Origin: Micrococcales bacterium
GTDB taxonomy: Bacteria > Actinomycetota > Actinomycetes > Actinomycetales > Cellulomonadaceae
Direction of reading: 5' to 3'
Length of the DNA: 61,202 nt
NCBI GenBank assembly: GCA_009777345.1
Contig: WRMB01000018.1
Location: 1 to 61,202 of the forward strand
Both the position numbers and the translations under genes were made by a program. The notes beneath the pieces were generated by a model, which was given only the letters and a program-made list of their open reading frames with translations, was not told where the DNA came from and ran no database searches. Below, one piece after another: positions 51,511-60,446 of this stretch (positions are counted from its first letter, which is position 1; the number at the start of each line of letters is the position of its first letter).

Positions 51511-53583
51511 TTATTCTTCTTCTGGTGGCTTTTCTTCGGGCAGCCCTGAGGCGACCAACTCGGCAAGATCAGCGATCCGCAGCGGACTGTCGGAAGCTGA
51601 CCGGGCGGCATCTTCGAGCATTCCCAGGCAGAACGGGCAGGCCACCGCCACGGTATCGGCACCGGTCGCGGAGGCCTGGGCCAGCCGCAACGACGAGACG
51701 CTGCGTTCTTCTGGCACCTTGTAGAAGTAGTTCCCACCGCCGGCGCCGCAGCAGAACGACGTGTCCTTCGACTGTCCGATCTCGACGAAGCGCGGTCCGG
51801 CCGCGGCCTGGCACACCGCTCGGGGCGGGTCGAGGACCCCACCAAGCCGACCCAGGTTGCACGGGTCGTGGAACGTCAGGGTGCCGACCTCGGCGGCCGA
51901 CCCGGCCCCACCGACGGCCGGGACCTTGCCGGAGGCGAGCAGCTCGGCCAGCAGCACCGAGTGGTGGACGACCTCGATCTTCGCCCCGAACTCGGGGTAG
52001 TCCTTCGTCAGGGTGGCCAGGCAGTGCGGGCAGTGCGTCAGCACCTTGACGATCTCGTACCCGGCGAACAGGGCGATGTTCTCCATGGCCCGCATCTGGA
52101 ACCCGGCCTCGTCGCCCAGCTTGCGCTGAGCCTCGCCGCAGCAGACCTCCTCCTCGCCGAGCACCGCGAAGGAGACCCCGGCGTGCTTGAGGATCTTCAC
52201 CATGGCCTGCGCCACGGAACGGGCCCGCTGGTCGTAGGCGGCCATGCAGCCGATCCAGTACAGGTACTCCGGCTGCGGGTTCTCGGCCAGGGTCGGCACG
52301 TCGAGACCCGTCATCCAGTCGGTGCGCTGGTACGACGGCAGCCCCAGAGGGTTCTGGTTGCGTTCGACCGCCTCCAGCACCCCCGCCTGGCGCTCAGGTA
52401 CCTGACCGCCTTCGACGAGGTGACGCCGCAGCTCGACGAGGCTGCCGGGCTGGTCGACCAGGGCGGGACACTCCCGGGCGCAGGCGCCGCAGGTGAGACA
52501 GCTCCATGCGATGTCTTCCGTGACCACGCCCCGGGCGAAGACGTCCGCCTCGGGCGGCGCACCGGCGGCGATGCTGGTGCGCAGGTCGGCGCCGAGCGCC
52601 TGGACCACCTGGCGCGGCGACAAGGGCCGGCCGGCGGCGTGCGCCGGGCAGACCGCCTCGCACCGTCCGCAGTCGATACAGGCGTCGAGCATGAAGCGTC
52701 GCTGCCAGGGGTGGTCGACCGGGTTCGCCACCCCGGCGCTGATGCCTTCGAGGTCACCCTCGGCCTCGACGATCGCCGGGAGGTCGAACGGCGTGGTGAG
52801 CCGTCCGGGCTCCCGGTCGGCCTGGATGGCCAACGTCAGGGGCAGCACGACGATGTGGTCGAGCATCAGCAGCGGGATGAGCGCCAGGAAGACGAAGGCA
52901 CTGATGGCGTGGGCGGCCCAGAACACCTGGTAGAAACCCACGGCGTGGTCGCCCACCACCGGGTCGAGCAGCGCCGCCAGGCCGTTGCCGGCGTAGGACC
53001 AGCCGCCGTGCTCCACCGGGACGGCGAGCAGCCGTCCGGCTTCGAGCAGCAGACCCGAGAGGGCCAGCCAGCCCAGCGCGCCGTACACGACGTGGACCGA
53101 CGTGCGCCCACCGAGATGGGCCGGACGCAGCCGGTAGCGCCGCCACATACCGACCAGCACCCCGGCGATCAGCGTCAGCGTGGCAGTGTCGAGCACGGCC
53201 TCGAAGACGGCGTAGAGACCGCCGGTCAGGAACCTCCAGCCGAACACCAGCCGTGTGAAGTCCTGCTCGACCGCCACCAGCGCCGTGCCGACGACCAGCA
53301 GGCCGAAGGAGCCGAAGATCAGCAGGTGGAGCAGCGCGCCGAGCCGGTCCCGCCGGACGGTGACCTGCCCGAAGACGTCACCGACCACCCGGCGGGTGAC
53401 CGTCTTCGGGTTGCGCTGGAACGCCTCGGTCAGGCCGCGGCCGAGCTCGCCCCAGGTGGTGCCCGAACGCTGGACGCGACGCGTCATCAACCAGCCGAAC
53501 ACGAGCACGGTCGGCAGCAGGGCGAAGACGTAGATGCCCCAGTGCAGCCAGGGCGGCAGCTGGACCATGTACTCCCGGGACAC
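51511..53583 (-). CDS. EtfD-like membrane Fe-S oxidoreductase
   Basis: 690 residues. The N-terminal membrane part (six or so helices to about residue 260) resembles the cytochrome b/NarI-like module. Two 4Fe-4S motifs follow (CIDCGRCEAVCP and CLTCGACARECP), then two CCG domains (VCCGEAQ and SFCCGAGGGN). This is the layout of EtfD (M. tuberculosis Rv0338c type), which takes electrons from EtfAB to menaquinone. It is placed directly after etfA (8 bp), which strongly supports the role. GTG/ATG choice is not critical. Confidence 0.88.
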   Translation of the reverse strand: MSREYMVQLPPWLHWGIYVFALLPTVLVFGWLMTRRVQRSGTTWGELGRGLTEAFQRNPKTVTRRVVGDVFGQVTVRRDRLGALLHLLIFGSFGLLVVGTALVAVEQDFTRLVFGWRFLTGGLYAVFEAVLDTATLTLIAGVLVGMWRRYRLRPAHLGGRTSVHVVYGALGWLALSGLLLEAGRLLAVPVEHGGWSYAGNGLAALLDPVVGDHAVGFYQVFWAAHAISAFVFLALIPLLMLDHIVVLPLTLAIQADREPGRLTTPFDLPAIVEAEGDLEGISAGVANPVDHPWQRRFMLDACIDCGRCEAVCPAHAAGRPLSPRQVVQALGADLRTSIAAGAPPEADVFARGVVTEDIAWSCLTCGACARECPALVDQPGSLVELRRHLVEGGQVPERQAGVLEAVERNQNPLGLPSYQRTDWMTGLDVPTLAENPQPEYLYWIGCMAAYDQRARSVAQAMVKILKHAGVSFAVLGEEEVCCGEAQRKLGDEAGFQMRAMENIALFAGYEIVKVLTHCPHCLATLTKDYPEFGAKIEVVHHSVLLAELLASGKVPAVGGAGSAAEVGTLTFHDPCNLGRLGGVLDPPRAVCQAAAGPRFVEIGQSKDTSFCCGAGGGNYFYKVPEERSVSSLRLAQASATGADTVAVACPFCLGMLEDAARSASDSPLRIADLAELVASGLPEEKPPEEE

Positions 53584-53591
53584 GGCCAGTC

Positions 53592-54437
53592 CTACCGCGC
53601 GGCCAGCGCCGCGGTCAGCCGCGGCACGATCTGGTAGAGGTCACCGACGACGGACAGGTCCGACGCCTCGAAGATCGGCGCCGACGGGTTGGTGTTGACC
53701 GCCACGATCAGCGTCGAGTCGCGCATCCCCACCAGGTGCTGGATCTGACCGGAGATGCCCAGCGCCAGGTACAGCTGCGGGCGGACGGTCGTACCGGTGA
53801 GGCCGACCTGGTACGACAGGTCCAGCCACTTGTTGTCGTCGACGATCGGCCGCGAGCAGCCCACCGCCGCGCCGAGCGCGTCGGCCAGAGCCTGGACCAG
53901 GGCGATATCGTCCTGGCTGCGCAGCGCACGACCGAAGGCGACCACCCGCTCGGCGTTGGCCAGGCCGCCCTCGGCAGCCGTCTCGGTGCGACCGGTGAGG
54001 GTCTTGCCCGCCACGGCCGGGGGCGTCACCGCCTCGGGCGCGGCAGCGGCGCCCTCCAGCGGCTTGACCACGGCGGTGACCACACGCACCGGGCGCTGGA
54101 GCGCGACGGTCCCGACGACCACCCCGCCGTAGAGCAGACGGTCGGCCGTCAGCCCGTCGGGCGTCATGGCCAGCGCGATCGCGTCCGGCGCGCAGGCGGC
54201 GTCGAGCCGCCCGGTCAGCAGCGCCGCGACCTCGGCGAAACGCGGGGTGGCCGGCAGCAGCACCAGATCGGCGCCGCGGCTGGACACCAGGCCGGCGACG
54301 ACCTCGGCCGTCGCCTCGCCCGCCTCCAGACCGGCGACCGCCAGCACCACGACCTCGACGGCGTCCGTCACGGGCTGGGCGAGCGCGACCAGGTTCTGCG
54401 GGTCCTGGCCGGGTTCGACGATGACGAGGGCACTCAT
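53592..54437 (-). CDS. etfA: Electron transfer flavoprotein alpha subunit
   Basis: A 281-residue EtfA (FixB). It has the N-terminal domain (SALVIVEPGQDPQNLVALAQ) and the C-terminal FAD-binding half with VVAFGRALRSQDDI, ALGAAVGCSRPIVDDNKWLD, YQVGLTGTTVRPQLYLALGIS, IQHLVGM and VAVNTNPSAPIFEASDLSVVGD. The FAD signature is complete. It is slightly short in its N-terminal domain compared with common EtfA (about 315). The start overlaps the etfB stop by four bases. Confidence 0.95.
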   Translation of the reverse strand: MSALVIVEPGQDPQNLVALAQPVTDAVEVVVLAVAGLEAGEATAEVVAGLVSSRGADLVLLPATPRFAEVAALLTGRLDAACAPDAIALAMTPDGLTADRLLYGGVVVGTVALQRPVRVVTAVVKPLEGAAAAPEAVTPPAVAGKTLTGRTETAAEGGLANAERVVAFGRALRSQDDIALVQALADALGAAVGCSRPIVDDNKWLDLSYQVGLTGTTVRPQLYLALGISGQIQHLVGMRDSTLIVAVNTNPSAPIFEASDLSVVGDLYQIVPRLTAALAAR

Positions 54438-55225
54438 GCGAGGACTCCTGCCTGCTCGAGCCGGGCGATGATCTGCGCGACGACGTCGTCTGGTTCCCCG
54501 GTGACGACCTCGTTGCTGCGGGGGGTCGCGGCCGGGCGGACGCCGACCAGCCGGGTGGCGGCCGCGTCGGGCGTCAGCCTGGCCTCGTCGACCCCGACGT
54601 CAGCGGCCGACCGGGTGGCGACCTTGGACATCGGGACCTTCATGACCTGCAGCTTGGTCACGGTGCGCGGCGTGTTGAGCGCCGTGCTGACCGACAGCAC
54701 GGCGGGCAGCGTCACGCTGTAGGACTCGACGGCGCCGTCGACCTGGCGCTCCACCGAGACAAGGTCACCGCCGCTGTCGCTGTCCAGGGCGCTGACGCCC
54801 CGGACGAACGGGACGGACAGGGCGGTGGCGACGAGGCCGGGTACCAGCGAGTGGTACCCGTCCTCGGAGACGTCGCCCGCCAGGACCAGGTCGAACGGAC
54901 CTTCGCTGCGGGCGAGCCCCGCGATCACCGATGCGGTCCCCGCGGCGTCGAGCTCGCCGACCCACGGGCCGGTGACCAGGACTCCCCGGTCAGCGCCCAT
55001 GGCGACCGCCTCTTTGACGGTCTTGGCTGCCTCCGACGGGCCGACACAACCGACGACGACCTCGGCCTTGAGGGCCTGGCGCAGCACGACCGCGGCCTCC
55101 ATAGCGTTCTCGTCGTAGTTGTTGATCTTGGTCGGGGCCTGCCGGACTCTGAGCTCCTGGGTAGCCGGGTCGAACCGGACTTCCGTGGTGTCTGGTACGT
55201 GCTTGACGCACACGAGGATCCGCAC
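54434..55225 (-). CDS. etfB: Electron transfer flavoprotein beta subunit
   Basis: A 263-residue EtfB (FixA): VCVKHVPDTTEVRFD at the start, NNYDENAMEAAVVLRQ, the adenine-nucleotide loop DLVLAGDVSEDGYHSLVPG and the recognition-loop helix VTKLQVMKVPMSKV near residue 190. With EtfA it shuttles electrons from the flavin dehydrogenase to EtfD. Confidence 0.95.
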   Translation of the reverse strand: MRILVCVKHVPDTTEVRFDPATQELRVRQAPTKINNYDENAMEAAVVLRQALKAEVVVGCVGPSEAAKTVKEAVAMGADRGVLVTGPWVGELDAAGTASVIAGLARSEGPFDLVLAGDVSEDGYHSLVPGLVATALSVPFVRGVSALDSDSGGDLVSVERQVDGAVESYSVTLPAVLSVSTALNTPRTVTKLQVMKVPMSKVATRSAADVGVDEARLTPDAAATRLVGVRPAATPRSNEVVTGEPDDVVAQIIARLEQAGVLA

Positions 55226-55264
55226 TGAGATTCTCCTGGTCTTGTTCCGAGGCTGAACCGCTGG

Positions 55265-55492
55265 TCAGCCGTGCGAGTGGGTCGTTTCGACCTCTGTGAC
55301 GCCCTGGGGTGGTTCGACGACGCGATCGGCGAAGTGGTCGTGCATGAAGTCCAGGTAGGCCCAGCGCGTGGCGATGATGCGTTGCCGTTCCGCGTTGTTC
55401 ATCTTCTGGTACGGCGCCGGGATGCTGTCGTCGTAGCGGAGGCCGTCGTCGACCTCCCAGTGGTCTTCGACCCAGCGGGGCTCGTTGCTCAT
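55265..55492 (-). CDS. Small protein in the oxidase-ETF operon
   Basis: A 75-residue acidic protein (MSNEPRWVEDHWEVDDGLRY, QKMNNAERQRIIATRWAYLD, FMHDHFADRV), Trp/His-rich, with no Cys and no membrane helix. It lies 39 bp after the Fe-S gene and 39 bp before etfB on the same strand. No family recognised. By position it may be a subunit or assembly partner of the dehydrogenase complex. Confidence 0.75.
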   Translation of the reverse strand: MSNEPRWVEDHWEVDDGLRYDDSIPAPYQKMNNAERQRIIATRWAYLDFMHDHFADRVVEPPQGVTEVETTHSHG

Positions 55493-55531
55493 TGCAGTCT
55501 CCTTCCGTTCCTGGCTCAGTTTTTCGTCGAC

Positions 55532-56749
55532 TCAGTCGAGACCCATCGCGGTGGCGATGAGAGACAGCACGTGCACCGGTTCGACGGGGACCCCGGAGCG
55601 GGCCTGGACGTCGGTGAACTGGTCCTTGCAGTGCGGGCAGGCCAGCACCAGCTGGTCGACGCCGAGGTCGGCGGCGGCCTCCAGCCGGGTGGTGCCGATC
55701 TTGTACGCCTTGTCGGGGTGCAGGACCTTGAAGCTGGCGCTCCCCTTACCGCAGCAGTAGCTCCACTGGGTGACCGGGCTGACGTCGATGAACTCGACCC
55801 CGGGCAGCGCGCTGATGAGGGCCCGCGGCGAGGCGTTGACCCCGCACATCTTGTTCAGCGTGCACGGGTCGTGGTAGGTGACCTTGGTATCGGCACCGGT
55901 GCCACCGGAGTAGTCAAGCTTGCCTTCTTTGACCAGCTCGTCGAGGAGGTCGGTGATGTAGACGACCTCGAAGGGCAGCTCGCCGATGTACTGGGTGTAC
56001 TCGCGGGTGAAGTAGACGTAGTCGTGCGGGTTGATGATGACGACCCGCTTGGCGCCCGCCTTGGTCAGGACCTCGACGTTGTACTTCCCCATCTCGACGA
56101 ACTTGTCCAGGTTGACGTCGAGCAGCTCGCCGAGCGTGGCACCGGGCAGGGCCAGGATCCCGAAGTCGACACCGGCCGCCTTGAGGATCTTCGCCGCGTT
56201 GCGCGGTACGTCGGTCGTCTCGAACGCGTTGAAGTAGTCGACGAACATGATGGTCTCGCCCGTGAAGGGCAGGTCCAGCCCGTCGGCCCACCGGGTCAGG
56301 TCCTCGATCGGACCGTCGAAGTACCCCAGGTACTTGTCGACCTGGGCCAGGACCTCGTCGTACCCGGCGAAGTTCGTGCCGGAGGCGACCAGGTCGCGGC
56401 GGACCTTGCGGATCAGGTTCACCGTGGTGGTCGACGTGCCGTAGAAGTCGCCGGCGAAGATCGTGTTCGGGCACCTGGTCTCGCAGGCACCGCACTCGAG
56501 ACAGTTGGTGATCGTCTCGTGCATCTCGGCGATATCGCCCAGGCCCTCGGAGATTCCGAGCAGCGCGGTGTGGTAGCCGTAGGACGAGTGGGACTCGTCA
56601 CGGTCCTCGATGTAGACCGGGCAGACCTCACGGCAGAACTTGTGCCGACAGGCGAAGACCGCGTAGCAGTCCCGGGCCAGGGCCAGCGGGATCTGCTTGC
56701 CCTCGATCGGTTCGTCGTAGAACGGCTTCGAGCTGAGCTGCTGGCTCAT
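55532..56749 (-). CDS. Fe-S/CCG-domain protein partner of the FAD oxidase (GlcF-like)
   Basis: 405 residues. The N-terminal ferredoxin-like part has CRHKFCREVCP and CLECGACETRCP. The second CCG domain is intact (HDPCTLNKMC, SYCCGKGSA, ACPHC). The first CCG region has lost its cysteines: where GC...CCG should be there are FVDYFNAFE and ALPGATLGE. It is therefore a one-CCG variant of the GlcF/LldE/HdrD type, expected to relay electrons from the FAD subunit. It overlaps the FAD gene by four bases. Confidence 0.88.
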   Translation of the reverse strand: MSQQLSSKPFYDEPIEGKQIPLALARDCYAVFACRHKFCREVCPVYIEDRDESHSSYGYHTALLGISEGLGDIAEMHETITNCLECGACETRCPNTIFAGDFYGTSTTTVNLIRKVRRDLVASGTNFAGYDEVLAQVDKYLGYFDGPIEDLTRWADGLDLPFTGETIMFVDYFNAFETTDVPRNAAKILKAAGVDFGILALPGATLGELLDVNLDKFVEMGKYNVEVLTKAGAKRVVIINPHDYVYFTREYTQYIGELPFEVVYITDLLDELVKEGKLDYSGGTGADTKVTYHDPCTLNKMCGVNASPRALISALPGVEFIDVSPVTQWSYCCGKGSASFKVLHPDKAYKIGTTRLEAAADLGVDQLVLACPHCKDQFTDVQARSGVPVEPVHVLSLIATAMGLD

Positions 56750-58278
56750 GCTTGCGCCTCCTCGGTGTAGGCGTCGTCCAGGTTGTACTTGCCGGGGTTC
56801 ATGATGTTGTTGGGGTCCAGCATCCGCTTGATGCGCTTCATGAGCTCGAACTGACCTTCGGCCAGCTCTTCGTAGCAGGAGACGTCGACCTCACCCTCGC
56901 GGGTGCCGCCGTGCGCCATGGAGATCGAGCCGCCGTGCGCGACCGAGACCCGGGCGATCGCCTTCTTGGCCTCGATCCAGTCCGCCCAGATCTCCGGGGT
57001 CATCTCCTGCTCGTTGACGCCGATGTCGATCTCGGTCAGGTAGTCGCCCCAGGCTCGGAACGGGTTACCGATATCGGCGAACATGCCCCAGTCGTCGAAG
57101 TGCTCGGGGTGCTTGTCGATCAGGTCCGCGATGATCTGGTGCCACTCGAGCCGCACGTCGGTCAGCTGGCTCCAGGTGATCGAAGCGTCCTCACAGCTCC
57201 AGGACATGAGCTTGATCTTGTCCTTGGTCTTGTTACGACCGTGGTACGCCAGGTGGTAGCGGTCGTGGCGGCTGGCCCAGTCGCCCTCGGAGACCTCGCG
57301 ACCCATGTAGACACCACCGGCGGACTCGCCGATGTCGAAGACCCGCTGCTTGACCCCTTCGACCTCCTCGTTGGTGCCGTACAGGCAGACGGCGACCGCC
57401 GACTTGGTCCACTCCGGCAGCGGGATCCACGCCTCGTCGTCGCGGCGCAGGAAGTCGACCTTCCACTCGTCGAAGGCGAACATCCCGGCGATCGACCGGA
57501 TACCGCTGTGGTTGAAGCCGTACAGGATCTGGTGCGCCTCTTCCCAGGTCCGGGTGGCGAAGAAGACCGGCAGCTCGGCCTCTGGCCGCGGTGCCAGGTC
57601 GAGCGTGACCTCGGTGGTGATGCCCAGCGTGCCCTGGTGCCCGATGAACAGGTCCTTGATCCGGTAGCCGACGCTGGACTTGCGGATCTTGCGGCCGCCG
57701 CCCTCGCCCACCCGGATGACCTCGCCGGTGGGGGTCACGACCTCCATCGAGCACACCAGGTTGGGCAGGTGGCCGTAGCCCGAACCGATCAGGCTCCAGC
57801 CGGAGCAGCCGATCCGGCCGCCCAGGGTGTTGACCGGGTAGGAGGCCGGGTCGTCGGGGAAGAAGAGGTTCAGCGGGCGCAGGACCTTGTTCAGCTCCTG
57901 CATGTTGATGCCCGGCTGGACGGTGACCGTCATATCGGCGTCGTCGATCTCCAGGATCTCGCACATCCGCTTGATGTCGACCACGATCCCGCGCTTCATG
58001 GGCTGGGCGCCGTCGGCCAGGCCCGCACCCGAGGCCCGGGGCACGATCGGCACCCCGTACTTGTTCGCCGCCTTTACCACCGCCACGACCTCTTCGGTCG
58101 ACGCCGGCATGACGACCACGTCCGGAAGCAGGTCCTGCCACAGGTGGAGGCCGAAGGGGGATGCGCTGGCGGTTCGGATTGCCCGTTGGTGGTATTCGGT
58201 CATGACGTACTCGTCACCCAGCGCGCGCTTGAGCTCACTGATGATCGCGCTGAGGTCGGAGGAGGTGGTCACTGTCAT
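56746..58278 (-). CDS. FAD-linked 2-hydroxyacid oxidase/dehydrogenase (GlcD/D-LDH/D2HGDH type)
   Basis: A 510-residue VAO/PCMH flavoprotein. FAD_binding_4 begins around DVVVMPASTEEVVAVVKAAN, with PRASGAGLADGAQP as the pyrophosphate loop and NTLGGRIGCSGW after it; the FAD-oxidase C-terminal domain ends in MLDPNNIMNPGKY. Family substrates are glycolate, D-lactate and 2-hydroxyglutarate. ATG 58278 has GGAGG six bases ahead; an in-frame ATG at 58626 exists but would add 116 residues not typical of the family. Electrons should pass to the Fe-S protein and/or EtfAB-EtfD. The substrate is unproven. Confidence 0.9.
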   Translation of the reverse strand: MTVTTSSDLSAIISELKRALGDEYVMTEYHQRAIRTASASPFGLHLWQDLLPDVVVMPASTEEVVAVVKAANKYGVPIVPRASGAGLADGAQPMKRGIVVDIKRMCEILEIDDADMTVTVQPGINMQELNKVLRPLNLFFPDDPASYPVNTLGGRIGCSGWSLIGSGYGHLPNLVCSMEVVTPTGEVIRVGEGGGRKIRKSSVGYRIKDLFIGHQGTLGITTEVTLDLAPRPEAELPVFFATRTWEEAHQILYGFNHSGIRSIAGMFAFDEWKVDFLRRDDEAWIPLPEWTKSAVAVCLYGTNEEVEGVKQRVFDIGESAGGVYMGREVSEGDWASRHDRYHLAYHGRNKTKDKIKLMSWSCEDASITWSQLTDVRLEWHQIIADLIDKHPEHFDDWGMFADIGNPFRAWGDYLTEIDIGVNEQEMTPEIWADWIEAKKAIARVSVAHGGSISMAHGGTREGEVDVSCYEELAEGQFELMKRIKRMLDPNNIMNPGKYNLDDAYTEEAQA

Positions 58279-58680
58279 GTGGAGCCTCCATGAAGGTGAT
58301 GGTGTCTTGGGGTTGGAGCCCGAGATGTCCGAAGTGTACGGGATGCGGCTGGTGCGTCTTGTGCAGTTGAGGAGCTGTCTTTTACCGACTGCTGGCCGAC
58401 AGCAGAACCACCGCGTCGTCGCGGACTCCCGGGTCAGGAGGAGCCTGCAGGCTGGTGACGGGTCGTCGGCGAGGCTGCCGCGCCGGGGAGGCGGGCGGGC
58501 CAGACCACGGCCCCGAGCATGGTCGAGGTCGTCGTCGACGACGAGGTCACGCACCGCGGGGGTGCTGTGGGCGCGGTCGGCACAGACGGGGAGGACCTGC
58601 CCCTGGGCGGCGGTCGTGTCCGTCATGTCTCGTCCCTGGTTTCCTCGGCGAACACCTCGTCGTCGAGGTATTGCCACCAA
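58279..58680 (-). other. Long 5' leader of the FAD-oxidase operon
   Basis: About 400 bases between the predicted -10 box (58681-58686) and ATG 58278. The first half reads open in frame with the oxidase from ATG 58626 with decent GC bias; the second half looks non-coding. It could be a long regulatory leader, or an N-terminal extension. I see no known riboswitch. Confidence 0.45.
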
Positions 58681-58746
58681 ACGCTAGTCCACCGATCAGG
58701 ACTTCTGTCCTCGACGTGATGTCGAAAGATCGTCGACCGCATGGCC
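58681..58746 (-). promoter_or_regulatory. PucR-type operator/promoter block upstream of the FAD-oxidase operon
   Basis: Second copy of the 66-bp block: ACGCTAGTCC, TCAGGACTTCTGTCCTCGACG (palindrome AGGAC-N4-GTCCT at 58698-58711), ATGTCGAAAGATCGT, GCATGGCC. It lies between the divergent FAD oxidase and PucR genes, 26 bases before the pucR-type start, so it may also autoregulate the regulator. Confidence 0.8.
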
Positions 58747-58771
58747 AGCCCGTCCAGCGGAGGACTAGCCT

Positions 58772-60370
58772 GTGTCTGTGCCGATCACAGTCCGAGACAT
58801 CCTCGCGCGACGCGACCTCCACCTGCGCACGGTCGTCGACGGCGGGCCGACCGCCCTCGACGCCGCCGTCACGTGGGTGGTCTCCTCCGACCTGGCCGAT
58901 CCGACCCCGTTCCTGGACCGCGGCAACCTGCTGCTGACCACCGGCCGTCAGCTCGACCCCCGCACCGTCGACGACACCACAGGTGAACAGCGGTACACCG
59001 ACGACGCGGACGCCTATGTCGCGGGCCTGCGCCAGTGCGGGGTCAGCGCTGTCGGCTTCGGCATCAGAGTGCTGCACACCGGCACCCCGCCAGCGCTCGT
59101 CGACGCCTGCCGGACCCACGCGATGCCGTTGTTCGAAGTGCCCTACCACATCCCCTTCATCGCTGTCATCCGGGCGGCGGCCGACCTCATCGACGCCGCC
59201 GGGCACCGACGCAACGCCTGGGCACTGACGGCCACCTCCGCGGTATCGGCGGCCGTCCTGCAGACCCTGCCGGTGGACGCCGTGCTGGCCGAGCTGGCCC
59301 GCCAGACGGGCTGCGGCGCCGTCCTCATCGACCCGCGCGGCAAGGCCCGGGCCGTGCACGGGCTGTCGACCACCGACCCCATCGTGGTCGCCGCCCGCAC
59401 CGAGGCTACCAACCTGCTGCGGCGCGGCCGTCGCACCGGGGCGACCATGACCGTGCCGTTCCCTCCCCCGGCCCCGCCCGGGCACCGGGCGCGCTCGGCC
59501 CGGGGGGGACCGGCGGGCCCCGAGACGGCGCACCTGACCATGCAGACCGTCGGCCCGGACACCGGGCCGCGCAGCGTGCTGGTGCTGGCCGGGTCGTCAG
59601 CCCTGGACTCGGCCGAGCAGACGGTGGTCACCTCCGCGGTGGCGCTCCTGTGGTTCGCGATCGGCGAGGGGACGGGCGCCGGGACGCGGGCCTCGCTGCG
59701 CCGGGCCCTGTGGCACCTGCTGATGGACGGCGCCACCGATATCGTCCGGGCCGAGGCGCCGTCCGCCGGGATGAAGCTGCCGGCCGAACCGGTGCGGGCC
59801 GTCGCCTGGTCGCCAGGTCCGCACGGAGCGACGATGCGCGCCCTCCAGGCCGCCTGCGACGCCGGGCGCGCGATCGTGTTCGCCGCCGTCGACGACACCG
59901 TGCTGGCCTGCACCAGCGGCGGCAAGGCGGACGTGCTGCGGTCGTTCGACCCCGGCCGAGGGGCGGGCGTGAGCGAACCCGTGACGTATGCCAACCTCCC
60001 CCGGGCGGTGGAGCGCGCCCGGCGGGCCGCGCGCCGGGCGGTCCGCGGGGGTGTGGTCGTGCTCGACGACCCCGCGGCCGGCATCCTGGCCACCCTGGAC
60101 ACCACACCCGATCTCGTCGACCGGGCGCACGGGCTGCTGCACCGCCTGGAAGAGCAGGACCGACGCTCCGACAGCGGGCTCGTCGACGCGCTCACGGCCT
60201 GGCTGCGGGCCAACGGGAGCTACGGGGCGGCGGCGCGGCGGCTCGGGCTGCACCGCCACACGCTCAGCGCCCGGGTCAGCCGCGCCGGCACGCTCCTCGA
60301 ACGCGACCTGGACGACGTCGACACCCGGACCGACCTCTGGCTCGCGCTCCGTCTGACCGGTCGGGCCTGA
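58772..60370 (+). CDS. PucR-family transcriptional regulator
   Basis: 532 residues. The N-terminal PucR sensor domain (VRDILARRDLHLRTVVDGG, FLDRGNLLLTTGRQLD, ECxx-type VPYHIPFIAVIRAA) is followed by a central GGDEF-like/CdaR region (about 290-400) and a C-terminal HTH_30 (WLRANGSYGAAARRLGLHRHTLSAR). PucR-type GabR activates gab genes in Corynebacterium. With a shared operator block upstream of gabT and of the divergent oxidase operon, this protein is the obvious candidate regulator of both. GTG 58772 or 58778 is the start. Confidence 0.9.
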   Translation: MSVPITVRDILARRDLHLRTVVDGGPTALDAAVTWVVSSDLADPTPFLDRGNLLLTTGRQLDPRTVDDTTGEQRYTDDADAYVAGLRQCGVSAVGFGIRVLHTGTPPALVDACRTHAMPLFEVPYHIPFIAVIRAAADLIDAAGHRRNAWALTATSAVSAAVLQTLPVDAVLAELARQTGCGAVLIDPRGKARAVHGLSTTDPIVVAARTEATNLLRRGRRTGATMTVPFPPPAPPGHRARSARGGPAGPETAHLTMQTVGPDTGPRSVLVLAGSSALDSAEQTVVTSAVALLWFAIGEGTGAGTRASLRRALWHLLMDGATDIVRAEAPSAGMKLPAEPVRAVAWSPGPHGATMRALQAACDAGRAIVFAAVDDTVLACTSGGKADVLRSFDPGRGAGVSEPVTYANLPRAVERARRAARRAVRGGVVVLDDPAAGILATLDTTPDLVDRAHGLLHRLEEQDRRSDSGLVDALTAWLRANGSYGAAARRLGLHRHTLSARVSRAGTLLERDLDDVDTRTDLWLALRLTGRA

Positions 60371-60446
60371 GCCACAGACGGGCCCGGCGGTCGTCCGAGG
60401 TCCGGACGCGCCTGCGTCCCAGGGCCATCGAGGGCACCATAGGTCC

